64,000 bases of DNA, from NCBI RefSeq assembly GCF_011752565.1, contig NZ_VWXK01000012.1, forward strand, positions 1 through 64,000, written 5' to 3'. Source of the DNA: Pantoea sp. Ap-967 (lineage in GTDB: Bacteria > Pseudomonadota > Gammaproteobacteria > Pseudomonadales > Pseudomonadaceae). Below the pieces are notes generated by a model that saw nothing but the letters and a program-made list of their open reading frames with translations, had not been told where the DNA came from and made no database searches. The position numbers were made by a program, and so were the translations under genes. The first letter of the stretch is position 1. Each line of letters starts with the position of its first letter. Positions 53,642 through 64,000 of the stretch are shown piece after piece.

Positions 53642-55012
53642 TTACTTGCCGATGCAGAAGCTCGAGAAGATCCGCCCAAGCAAATCATCGGAACTGAACG
53701 CGCCGGTAATCTCCCCCAACGCCTGCTGCGCCTGGCGCAGATCCTCTGCCAACAGCTCACCCGCGCCCGCCAGGGTCAATTGCGCACGGCCATGCTCCAG
53801 GTGCGAACTGGCCTGGCGTAGCGCATCCAGGTGGCGCCTGCGCGCGCTGAAGCCACTCTCGGCGGTTTGTTCATAACCCATGCAGGCCTTCAGGTGATCG
53901 CGCAGCAGCTGAAGCCCCTGGTCATCGCCCTTGGCACTCAGGGTAATGGTCACATGGCCGTCCTCGCACAGCTCCAGCCCTACCCGCTCACCACTGAGGT
54001 CGGCCTTGTTGCGAATCAGCGTGACCTTGGCCGGGTCTGGCCGTTGCGCGAGGAATTCCGGCCACAGGGCGAACGGGTCGCTCGCTTCAGGCGCGGTGGA
54101 GTCCACCACCAGCAACACCCGGTCAGCCTCGCCAATGGCCTTCAGCGCGCGTTCCACGCCGATCTTCTCCACATGGTCATCGGTGTCGCGCAGGCCTGCG
54201 GTATCGACCACGTGCAGTGGCATGCCGTCGATGTGGATATGTTCACGCAGGATGTCCCGAGTGGTGCCGGCAATATCGGTCACGATGGCCGCTTCGCGCC
54301 CGGCCAGCTGGTTCAGCAGGCTCGACTTGCCCGCGTTCGGCCGCCCGGCGATGACCACGGTCATGCCATCGCGCAGCAAGGCCCCCTGCCCGGCTTCACG
54401 CTGCACGGTGGATAACTCGGCGCGCACGGCATCGAGCATCGACAACACATGGCCATCGGCGAGGAAATCGATTTCCTCTTCCGGGAAGTCGATGGCCGCC
54501 TCGACGTAGATGCGCAGGGCGATCAGCGCCTCGGTAAGGCTGTGCACACGTTTCGAGAACTCCCCCTGCAGCGAGCGCAGGGCGTTGCGCGCAGCCTGGC
54601 TGGAGCTGGCCTCGATCAGGTCGGCGATGGCTTCGGCCTGGGCCAGGTCGAGCTTGTCGTTGAGAAACGCACGCTCGCTGAACTCCCCCGGGCGCGCCAG
54701 GCGGCAACCTACTTGTACACAGCGCTGCAGCAGCATGTCGAGCACCACCGGGCCGCCATGGCCCTGCAGTTCAAGCACATCCTCGCCGGTGAACGAGTTG
54801 GGGCCGGGGAAGAACAGCGCGATGCCCTCATCCAGCACCAGCCCCTGCTCGTCGCGAAACGGCCCGTAATGGGCGTGGCGCGGCGTCAGGCTGCGGCCAG
54901 TGATCAACTTCCCGGCCTGGCTGGCCAGCGGCCCGGAGAGCCTGACAATGCCCACGCCTCCACGGCCCTGGGCGGTGGCGATGGCGGCGATGGTTTCACG
55001 CACAGTGTTCAT
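53642..55012 (-). CDS. mnmE: tRNA modification GTPase MnmE
   Basis: 456 aa. N-terminal tetrahydrofolate-binding domain ([20 protein letters not shown]), central G domain with [12 protein letters not shown], the DIAGTTRD G2 region and DTAGLRDT G3, and the C-terminal FCIGK with the conserved cysteine. Partner of MnmG. It lies between the oriC-like array and yidC and has terminators on both sides, so it appears to be a single-gene unit. Confidence 0.96.
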   Translation of the reverse strand: MNTVRETIAAIATAQGRGGVGIVRLSGPLASQAGKLITGRSLTPRHAHYGPFRDEQGLVLDEGIALFFPGPNSFTGEDVLELQGHGGPVVLDMLLQRCVQVGCRLARPGEFSERAFLNDKLDLAQAEAIADLIEASSSQAARNALRSLQGEFSKRVHSLTEALIALRIYVEAAIDFPEEEIDFLADGHVLSMLDAVRAELSTVQREAGQGALLRDGMTVVIAGRPNAGKSSLLNQLAGREAAIVTDIAGTTRDILREHIHIDGMPLHVVDTAGLRDTDDHVEKIGVERALKAIGEADRVLLVVDSTAPEASDPFALWPEFLAQRPDPAKVTLIRNKADLSGERVGLELCEDGHVTITLSAKGDDQGLQLLRDHLKACMGYEQTAESGFSARRRHLDALRQASSHLEHGRAQLTLAGAGELLAEDLRQAQQALGEITGAFSSDDLLGRIFSSFCIGK

Positions 55013-55046
55013 GCTCGAAAGCCTCTACACAAAAACGACAGATAGC

Positions 55047-55072
55047 AAAAACGCCCCCGAGGGGGCGTTTTT
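55047..55072 (-). terminator. Terminator after yidC
   Basis: AAAAACGCCCCC-GA-GGGGGCGTTTTT, a perfect 12-bp stem usable in both directions, between yidC (stop 55098) and mnmE (start 55012). TTATTCACA follows at 55071-55079. Confidence 0.93.
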
Positions 55073-55097
55073 ATTCACAGGCTAGCGCAGTAGCCCG

Positions 55098-56780
55098 TCA
55101 AGCAGCAGCTTTTTTGGTCGCTGCTTCGATACGGCGGGTGATGTACCACTGCTGGGTGATCGACAGGCAGTTGTTCACAACCCAGTACAGCACCAGGCCA
55201 GCTGGGAACCACAGGAAGAAGAAGGTGAAGATGATTGGCATCATTTTCATCACCTTGGCCTGCATCGGATCCGGCGGCGTCGGGTTCAGGCGCTGCTGGA
55301 TGAACATGGTGGCGCCCATGATGATCGGCAGGATGAAGAACGGATCCTTGATCGACAGGTCGGTGATCCACAGCATCCACGGAGCCTGGCGCATCTCGAC
55401 GCTTTCCAGCAGTACCCAGTACAGCGACAGGAACACTGGCATCTGCACCAGGATCGGCAGGCAGCCGCCCAGCGGGTTGATCTTCTCTTTCTTGTACAGC
55501 TCCATCATCGCCTGGGACATCTTCTGGCGATCGTCACCGAAGCGTTCCTTCAGTGCAGCGAGCTTTGGCGCCACGGCACGCATGCGCGCCATCGAGCGGT
55601 AGCTGGCAGCCGACAGCGGGAAGAACAGGCCCTTGATGAGCATGGTCAGCACGATGATCGACCAGCCCCAGTTACCCAGCAGGCTGTGGATATGTTGCAG
55701 CAGCCAGAAGATTGGCTGGGCGATGAACCACAGGAAGCCGTAGTCGACGGTCAGTTCCAGGCCTGGGGACAACTCCTTGAGCTTGGACTGGATTTTCGGG
55801 CCGGCATACAGCATGGCACTGGTTTCGGCCTTGCCGCCCGCTGGCACGCTGAGGGCCGGGCCGGTGTAGCCGATGATGTAGTTGCCCTGGCCGTCCTTGC
55901 GGGTTTGGACAACGTTGTTGTCCGATTTGGCCGGAATCCAGGCGGTCACGAAGTAGTGCTGCAGCCAGGCGACCCAGCCGCCGGACACATTTTCTTTCAA
56001 ACTACCCTTGTCGATGTCCTTCATCGAGACCTTTTTGTAAGGCTCGGAAGCAGTCCACATGGCGGCGCCCAGGTAGGTCGCGGTGCCGGTGGCGGTGCTC
56101 GAAGACGGATCGGAGCTGGCGTCACGCTTGAGCTGGGCAAACAGGTTGCCGTTCCAGGCCTGGCCACTCTGGTTGTCGATCAGGTAGCTGACACCCAGGT
56201 CGTACTCACCGCGCTTGAAGCTGAAGCGCTTGATGTAGTTGACGCCGTTGTCGCTGAACTTGAGGTCGACCACCAGTTGTTCCTGGCCGTCGGCCAGCTG
56301 GTAGCTCTTCTGCTCGGCTGCATACAGCGGGCGACCCGACGAACGGGCATCCGGGCCGTTGGCACCGGTCAGGCCACTTTGTGCCAGGTAGACACGCTCG
56401 CCGCCGTTATCGAACAGCTGGAACGGAATCTCCGGGTGGTCCTGGCGGCGTGGGTACTTCGGCAGGGTCAGCTGGACGATGTCACCACCGACCGGATCGA
56501 TAGCCAGTTCCAGGACATCGGTCTTGACCCGGATCAGGTCCTTGCTGACCGCCACCGGCGCAAGTTCCGCTGGGCTGGATTCGGCGTTGGCGCTCGGTAC
56601 ATCGGCGCTGGCGCCGGCGGTACCGGCCGGCACGCCATCCGGCAAGGCCGGGGCAACAGTGCTGGCAGCAGTATTCTGAGTCGGCAGGGCAGCCTGGCCG
56701 TAGTCCTGGTTCCACTTGAGGACCATGACGTAGGACACGATTGCCAGGGCGACGATCAGGATCGTGCGTTTAATATCCAT
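55098..56780 (-). CDS. yidC: Membrane protein insertase YidC
   Basis: 560 aa from the ATG at 56780 (MDIKRTILIVALAIVSYVMV); the longer frame to 56942 runs through yidD and is rejected. N-terminal signal-anchor helix, a Ser/Ala/Pro-rich linker, a large periplasmic beta-domain (about 60-340) and the conserved five-helix insertase region (NWGWSIIVLTMLIKGLFFPL; WYITRRIEAATKKAAA at the end). It inserts and folds inner-membrane proteins, including F0 subunit c. 2 bp after yidD. Confidence 0.96.
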   Translation of the reverse strand: MDIKRTILIVALAIVSYVMVLKWNQDYGQAALPTQNTAASTVAPALPDGVPAGTAGASADVPSANAESSPAELAPVAVSKDLIRVKTDVLELAIDPVGGDIVQLTLPKYPRRQDHPEIPFQLFDNGGERVYLAQSGLTGANGPDARSSGRPLYAAEQKSYQLADGQEQLVVDLKFSDNGVNYIKRFSFKRGEYDLGVSYLIDNQSGQAWNGNLFAQLKRDASSDPSSSTATGTATYLGAAMWTASEPYKKVSMKDIDKGSLKENVSGGWVAWLQHYFVTAWIPAKSDNNVVQTRKDGQGNYIIGYTGPALSVPAGGKAETSAMLYAGPKIQSKLKELSPGLELTVDYGFLWFIAQPIFWLLQHIHSLLGNWGWSIIVLTMLIKGLFFPLSAASYRSMARMRAVAPKLAALKERFGDDRQKMSQAMMELYKKEKINPLGGCLPILVQMPVFLSLYWVLLESVEMRQAPWMLWITDLSIKDPFFILPIIMGATMFIQQRLNPTPPDPMQAKVMKMMPIIFTFFFLWFPAGLVLYWVVNNCLSITQQWYITRRIEAATKKAAA

Positions 56781-56782
56781 GA

Positions 56783-57028
56783 TTACTCGGCTATCGAAGA
56801 AGTTCGGGAGGAAGGCGCGGGGGGAACGGGATCGAAACCGCCGTCGTTCCACGGATGACAACGCCCCAGGCGACGAACGGCTAGCCACCCACCACGCAAG
56901 AGGCCATGGTTTTCTATGGCTTCGAGTGCGTAACAGGAGCAACTGGGGTAGAAACGACAGTGATTGGCCATCAGGGGACTGATGGCGTAACGGTAAAACT
57001 GGATCGGAACGAGTGCCAGTTTACGCAT
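56783..57028 (-). CDS. yidD: Membrane protein insertion efficiency factor YidD
   Basis: 81 aa from the ATG at 57028 ([20 protein letters not shown]). YidD motif [19 protein letters not shown] with conserved cysteines and [17 protein letters not shown] at the C-terminus. Amphipathic membrane-associated helper for YidC. Its start overlaps the rnpA stop by 8 nt (ATGCGTAA), supporting coupled translation. Confidence 0.95.
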   Translation of the reverse strand: MRKLALVPIQFYRYAISPLMANHCRFYPSCSCYALEAIENHGLLRGGWLAVRRLGRCHPWNDGGFDPVPPAPSSRTSSIAE

Positions 57029-57425
57029 CTTGACTGTGTACCCCTGCGGAATCGGCGTTTGCCGCTGGAGCTGGCCGACTGCGCGCCAGGCGTTTCCAGA
57101 GCTTGCCAAAGTGTTGGTGCAATTCCGGGTTTTCTATCTCACCCAATCCCTTGCGCGCGACGATCACTATGTCCAGCCCGGCCAGCATTTGCTGGTTGAG
57201 ACGGAAGGAATCGCGCATCAAGCGCTTGAGGCGATTGCGTTGAACGGCGAGCTTGACGCTCTTCTTGCCGATCACCAGGCCGAGGCGCGGGTGATCCAGG
57301 CCGTTCTCGCGAGCAAGGATCAGCAGGTTTTTCCCTGGAACCTTGCCGGTTGGGGAGTCGAAGACCGCTTTGAAGTGCCGGGGTATAAGCAGTCGCTTTT
57401 CCCGACTGAAGTCCTGACTCACCAC
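57021..57425 (-). CDS. rnpA: Ribonuclease P protein component
   Basis: 134 aa from the GTG at 57425 (GTG-GTG-AGT; the second GTG at 57422 is the alternative). The RNR motif region [16 protein letters not shown] and the N-terminal [17 protein letters not shown] are diagnostic. Binds the RNase P RNA for tRNA 5' maturation. 13 bp downstream of rpmH; a longer frame to 57518 overlaps rpmH and is rejected. Confidence 0.94.
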   Translation of the reverse strand: MVSQDFSREKRLLIPRHFKAVFDSPTGKVPGKNLLILARENGLDHPRLGLVIGKKSVKLAVQRNRLKRLMRDSFRLNQQMLAGLDIVIVARKGLGEIENPELHQHFGKLWKRLARSRPAPAANADSAGVHSQDA

Positions 57426-57438
57426 CTGTGCCGAAAAA

Positions 57439-57573
57439 TCAAATGGCCAGACGCTTACGGCCTTTGGCACGACGACGCGACAGAACAGCGCGGCCGTTCT
57501 TGGTAGCCATACGGGCACGGAAGCCGTGGGTGCGAGCGCGCTTGATGGTGCTTGGTTGGAAAGTACGTTTCAT
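57439..57573 (-). CDS. rpmH: 50S ribosomal protein L34
   Basis: 44 aa, beginning [18 protein letters not shown] and ending [10 protein letters not shown], the universal L34 sequence. The ATG at 57573 is preceded by AGGT 8 nt upstream. First gene of the leftward rpmH-rnpA-yidD-yidC operon, whose promoter must lie inside the oriC spacer. Confidence 0.97.
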   Translation of the reverse strand: MKRTFQPSTIKRARTHGFRARMATKNGRAVLSRRRAKGRKRLAI

Positions 57574-57744
57574 GGCGTGTTACCTGGGTTGGTCGACAAC
57601 GGGCCGGAGTGGCCCCCTTTTTAAGAGATCGGCGATTCTAGAGAAAGCAAGCCCATAGGTCAATTTCCAACCAGTCATTCCTTATAGAAGGTCATGCCGG
57701 AGTCGGCTAGGCAGGCTGGGTTGATCGCACAGGCAAACGGACGA

Positions 57745-58089
57745 CAAAATGAAAAAAAAGAAGAGACATATAAAAAGCTTTTCTGAAGAACTTATAAATC
57801 TTAGGTGGATAACCTTCTGTGGATAACCTTCTACAGGCCTTAAAATTCGTGGTGTACAGAGATTCACAACCTTGTCGGTAACAGGTGCGGTGCTTGTGCC
57901 GGACGTGCGGAAAGCCTGTGGATAGAAAAGATCGTTATCCACAGGTAAGTTATCAACAGGGCTGACCTCAGGGTTGTGCATAGCCCTCATGCCCGGTTAT
58001 CCACAGAGCTTATTCACAGTGGTTGTGAGACGTTTTGGTCGCTAAATGGCTGTTTTGTCATGGCTCAGAATGTTTCCACATGTGGATAA
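57745..58089. other. oriC: Chromosomal replication origin oriC
   Basis: In the 584-bp rpmH-dnaA spacer. Exact DnaA boxes at 57818 (-), 57935 (+), 57997 (+), 58081 (-), and TTATTCACA at 58010 (+). One-mismatch boxes at 57804, 57917 and 57950. GTGGATAACCTTCT is tandemly duplicated (57805-57818, 57819-57832). An AT-rich stretch (57745-57800) beside the array is the likely unwinding element. The rest of the spacer (57574-57744) holds rpmH promoter space; 58090-58157 leads into dnaA. Confidence 0.93.
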
Positions 58090-58157
58090 CTGATCGCTCG
58101 ACCGGTACAATGGCGGTTTGTTTTTGCCTCATCCGGCTTTCAACTCAGGGGATATCC

Positions 58158-59696
58158 GTGTCAGTGGAACTTTGGCAGCAGTGCGTGGAGCTTCTGCGCG
58201 ATGAACTGCCTGCCCAGCAATTCAACACCTGGATCCGTCCGCTACAGGTCGAAGCCGAAGGCGACGAGTTGCGCGTCTATGCGCCTAACCGTTTTGTGCT
58301 CGATTGGGTGAATGAAAAGTACCTCGGCCGTCTGCTCGAACTGTTGGGTGAAAACGGCAGCGGCATTGCACCTGCCCTTTCCTTATTAATAGGCAGCCGT
58401 CGCAGCTCTGCCCCACGTGCCGCACCCAATGCACCGGTCAGTGCCGCAGTGGCCGCGTCGATTGCGCAAAGCCAGAACCAGCAGGCTGCCGCGCCCGTGG
58501 TGGCGACCATCGCCGAACCTGTGCTGGCGCCAGTGGCCGCTCCTGCCCAGGTCAATGACATCGGCGAGTCGGCTTCGCGCGACAGCTTCGACGGCATGGG
58601 TGATGGCGCCTCGGCACCGGCTACCAGCAACCGCACCGAGCAGCGCACGGTGCAGGTCGAGGGTGCGCTCAAGCACACCAGCTACCTGAACCGCACCTTC
58701 ACCTTCGAAACCTTTGTCGAAGGTAAGTCGAACCAGTTGGCACGTGCTGCGGCCTGGCAAGTTGCCGACAACCCCAAGCACGGTTACAACCCGCTGTTCC
58801 TTTATGGCGGCGTGGGCCTGGGGAAAACTCACTTGATGCATGCTGTGGGTAACCACCTGCTGAAGAAGAACCCGAATGCCAAGGTGGTCTACCTGCATTC
58901 CGAGCGCTTCGTCGCGGACATGGTCAAGGCGCTGCAGCTCAATGCCATCAACGAATTCAAGCGCTTCTACCGCTCGGTCGATGCGTTGCTGATCGACGAC
59001 ATTCAGTTCTTCGCCCGCAAGGAGCGTTCCCAGGAAGAGTTTTTCCACACCTTCAATGCCCTGCTTGAGGGCGGCCAGCAGGTGATTCTCACCAGCGACC
59101 GCTACCCGAAGGAAATCGAAGGCCTGGAAGAGCGCCTGAAGTCGCGCTTTGGCTGGGGCCTGACGGTGGCCGTGGAGCCTCCGGAGCTGGAAACCCGCGT
59201 GGCGATCCTGATGAAGAAGGCCGACCAGGCCAAGGTCGAGCTGCCGCACGATGCGGCGTTCTTCATTGCCCAGCGTATTCGTTCCAACGTTCGTGAGTTG
59301 GAGGGCGCGCTGAAGCGGGTGATCGCGCACTCGCACTTCATGGGCCGGGACATCACCATCGAGCTGATTCGCGAATCGCTCAAGGACCTGCTGGCGCTTC
59401 AGGACAAGCTGGTAAGTGTGGATAACATCCAGCGCACCGTGGCCGAATACTACAAGATCAAGATCGCCGATCTGTTGTCCAAGCGCCGTTCGCGCTCGGT
59501 GGCGCGCCCGCGCCAGGTGGCCATGGCGTTGTCGAAAGAGCTGACCAACCACAGCTTGCCGGAGATCGGCGACATGTTTGGCGGCCGCGACCACACCACC
59601 GTGCTGCACGCCTGCCGCAAGATCAACGAATTGAAGGAATCCGACGCGGATATCCGCGAGGACTACAAGAACCTGCTGCGGACGCTGACGACGTGA
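58158..59696 (+). CDS. dnaA: Chromosomal replication initiator DnaA
   Basis: 512 aa from the GTG at 58158 (GTG-TCA-GTG-GAA), with AGGGG 6 nt upstream; the open frame back to 58035 crosses oriC and is rejected. Domain [21 protein letters not shown], a long Ala/Pro/Gln-rich domain II (about 85-170), AAA+ domain III with [15 protein letters not shown] and LLIDDIQFF, and DNA-binding domain IV with the signature [15 protein letters not shown]. It opens oriC. An exact DnaA box lies within the gene (59417-59425). Confidence 0.97.
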   Translation: MSVELWQQCVELLRDELPAQQFNTWIRPLQVEAEGDELRVYAPNRFVLDWVNEKYLGRLLELLGENGSGIAPALSLLIGSRRSSAPRAAPNAPVSAAVAASIAQSQNQQAAAPVVATIAEPVLAPVAAPAQVNDIGESASRDSFDGMGDGASAPATSNRTEQRTVQVEGALKHTSYLNRTFTFETFVEGKSNQLARAAAWQVADNPKHGYNPLFLYGGVGLGKTHLMHAVGNHLLKKNPNAKVVYLHSERFVADMVKALQLNAINEFKRFYRSVDALLIDDIQFFARKERSQEEFFHTFNALLEGGQQVILTSDRYPKEIEGLEERLKSRFGWGLTVAVEPPELETRVAILMKKADQAKVELPHDAAFFIAQRIRSNVRELEGALKRVIAHSHFMGRDITIELIRESLKDLLALQDKLVSVDNIQRTVAEYYKIKIADLLSKRRSRSVARPRQVAMALSKELTNHSLPEIGDMFGGRDHTTVLHACRKINELKESDADIREDYKNLLRTLTT

Positions 59697-59736
59697 TGGT
59701 CGTTAGCGCAGCTCATTGAAGGCAAGGGACTAGACC

Positions 59737-60840
59737 ATGCATTTCACCATTCAACGCGAAGCCCTGTTGAAACCTCTGCAACTGGTCGCCGGTGTCGTCG
59801 AGCGCCGTCAGACCTTGCCGGTGCTGTCCAACGTCCTGCTGGTCGTGCAAGGCCAGCAGCTGTCGTTGACCGGCACCGACCTGGAAGTCGAACTGGTTGG
59901 CCGCGTGCAACTGGAAGAATCCGCCGAGCCGGGCGAGATCACCGTGCCCGCGCGCAAGCTGATGGACATCTGCAAAAGCCTGCCGAACGACGCCCTGATC
60001 GACATCAAGGTCGACGAGCAGAAACTGCTGGTCAAGGCTGGCCGTAGCCGCTTCACCCTGTCGACCCTGCCGGCCAACGATTTCCCCACCGTGGAAGAAG
60101 GCCCAGGCTCGCTGACCTGCAACCTGGAACAGAGCAAGCTGCGCCGCCTGATCGAGCGCACCAGCTTCGCCATGGCCCAGCAGGACGTGCGCTACTACCT
60201 CAACGGCATGCTGCTGGAAGTGTCGCGCAACACCCTGCGCGCCGTGTCCACCGACGGCCATCGCCTGGCGCTGTGCTCCATGACGGCCGCCATCGAGCAA
60301 GACGACCGCCACCAGGTGATCGTGCCACGTAAAGGTATCCTTGAGCTGGCACGCCTGCTCACCGACCCTGAAGGCATGGTCAGCATCGTTCTGGGCCAGC
60401 ACCATATTCGTGCGACCACCGGTGAGTTCACCTTCACCTCCAAGCTGGTCGACGGCAAGTTCCCGGACTACGAGCGCGTGCTGCCAAAAGGCGGCGACAA
60501 GCTGGTGGTCGGTGACCGCCAGGCGCTGCGCGAAGCCTTCAGCCGTACCGCGATTCTGTCCAACGAGAAGTACCGCGGCATTCGCCTGCAGCTGGCCGCA
60601 GGCCAACTGAAAATTCAGGCCAACAACCCCGAGCAGGAAGAAGCGGAAGAAGAAATCAGCGTGGACTACGACGGTAGCTCGCTGGAGATCGGCTTCAACG
60701 TCAGCTACCTGCTGGACGTGCTGGGCGTGATGACTACCGAGCAAGTTCGTCTGATTCTGTCTGATTCCAACAGCAGTGCCCTGCTGCAGGAAGCTGGCAA
60801 TGACGATTCTTCCTACGTTGTCATGCCGATGCGCCTGTAA
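59737..60840 (+). CDS. dnaN: DNA polymerase III beta clamp
   Basis: 367 aa, the standard clamp length with three repeated domains (start MHFTIQREALLKPLQLVAGV, end SYVVMPMRL, the conserved C-terminal M-P-M-R-L). The ring-shaped processivity factor for replication. 40 bp after dnaA, 15 bp before recF. Confidence 0.97.
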   Translation: MHFTIQREALLKPLQLVAGVVERRQTLPVLSNVLLVVQGQQLSLTGTDLEVELVGRVQLEESAEPGEITVPARKLMDICKSLPNDALIDIKVDEQKLLVKAGRSRFTLSTLPANDFPTVEEGPGSLTCNLEQSKLRRLIERTSFAMAQQDVRYYLNGMLLEVSRNTLRAVSTDGHRLALCSMTAAIEQDDRHQVIVPRKGILELARLLTDPEGMVSIVLGQHHIRATTGEFTFTSKLVDGKFPDYERVLPKGGDKLVVGDRQALREAFSRTAILSNEKYRGIRLQLAAGQLKIQANNPEQEEAEEEISVDYDGSSLEIGFNVSYLLDVLGVMTTEQVRLILSDSNSSALLQEAGNDDSSYVVMPMRL

Positions 60841-60855
60841 CCCGTAGCAGGCGAA

Positions 60856-64000
<3,145 letters not shown>

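Noticed and set aside
56781..56942. 54-codon N-terminal extension of yidC
   Set aside because: Runs through yidD in another frame; the standard YidC start MDIKRTILI follows.
57601..57622. GGGCC-GGAGT-GGCCC hairpin followed by CCTTTTT, upstream of rpmH
   Set aside because: Oriented to stop rightward transcripts, but no gene ends there; the 5-bp stem is short. Not enough to call a terminator.

Overview
The window is about 64 kb of bacterial chromosome spanning the replication origin, almost certainly from the Pseudomonas putida group. Three things point there: the gene order mnmG-mnmE-yidC-yidD-rnpA-rpmH-oriC-dnaA-dnaN-recF-gyrB flanked by rsmG-parA-parB, the nine-gene atp operon, glmU and glmS; the putida-type REP elements (GTAGGAGCGGGCTTGCCCC and relatives) between genes; and recognisable proteins such as Lpd3, CfaB, ClsA and the split pyruvate carboxylase. 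I see no rRNA, tRNA, CRISPR array, IS element or prophage.

Layout. 0.2-3.6 kb: a MocR-type regulator divergent from a PaiB-like flavin-fold protein and two GNAT acetyltransferases. 3.7-8.3 kb: split pyruvate carboxylase (pycA/pycB) with a divergent LysR regulator. 8.5-10.9 kb: a HexR-type regulator divergent from a glucose-6-phosphate dehydrogenase gene, with a 15-bp HexR-like palindrome between them. 10.9-21.4 kb: a membrane GGDEF-EAL protein, uvrD, a Tim44-domain protein, a SUKH protein, a CPA2 antiporter, an acyl-CoA thioesterase, a pyridoxal kinase and a DUF3301 protein. 21.5-25.7 kb: a zinc-starvation locus (two COG0523 GTPases and DUF1826 leftward, a small secreted protein and folE2 rightward) around a Zur-like box. 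25.7-33.7 kb: DUF3617, clsA, cfaB, lpd3, then a LysR regulator facing a ModA-like binding protein plus MHS transporter pair. 33.9-36.3 kb: a type-3 copper tyrosinase with fungal-type copper motifs, facing a DUF2182 membrane protein. 36.7-41.5 kb: an acyltransferase, the attTn7 region, glmS, a DeoR regulator and glmU. 41.6-48.7 kb: atpIBEFHAGDC. 48.9-64 kb: the chromosome partition and replication core, ending inside gyrB.

The replication and segregation signals are the most unusual part. The rpmH-dnaA spacer holds a classical oriC with five exact DnaA boxes and an AT-rich stretch. The mnmG-mnmE spacer, 4.5 kb away, holds a second oriC-like array that aligns to the first at a constant offset of 4508 bp over about 190 bp, with at least four DnaA-box positions kept and an AT-rich stretch at the same end. 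Exact DnaA boxes also recur inside genes over the whole window. They are densest in the zinc-locus GTPase/DUF1826 genes and in a 12-bp iteron-like repeat inside the MocR gene. ParB has two parS palindromes in recF and a third 15/16 match inside folE2, 36 kb away.

Coordinates, starts and motifs were read by eye; no database search was possible. Gene names rest on motif and context recognition.
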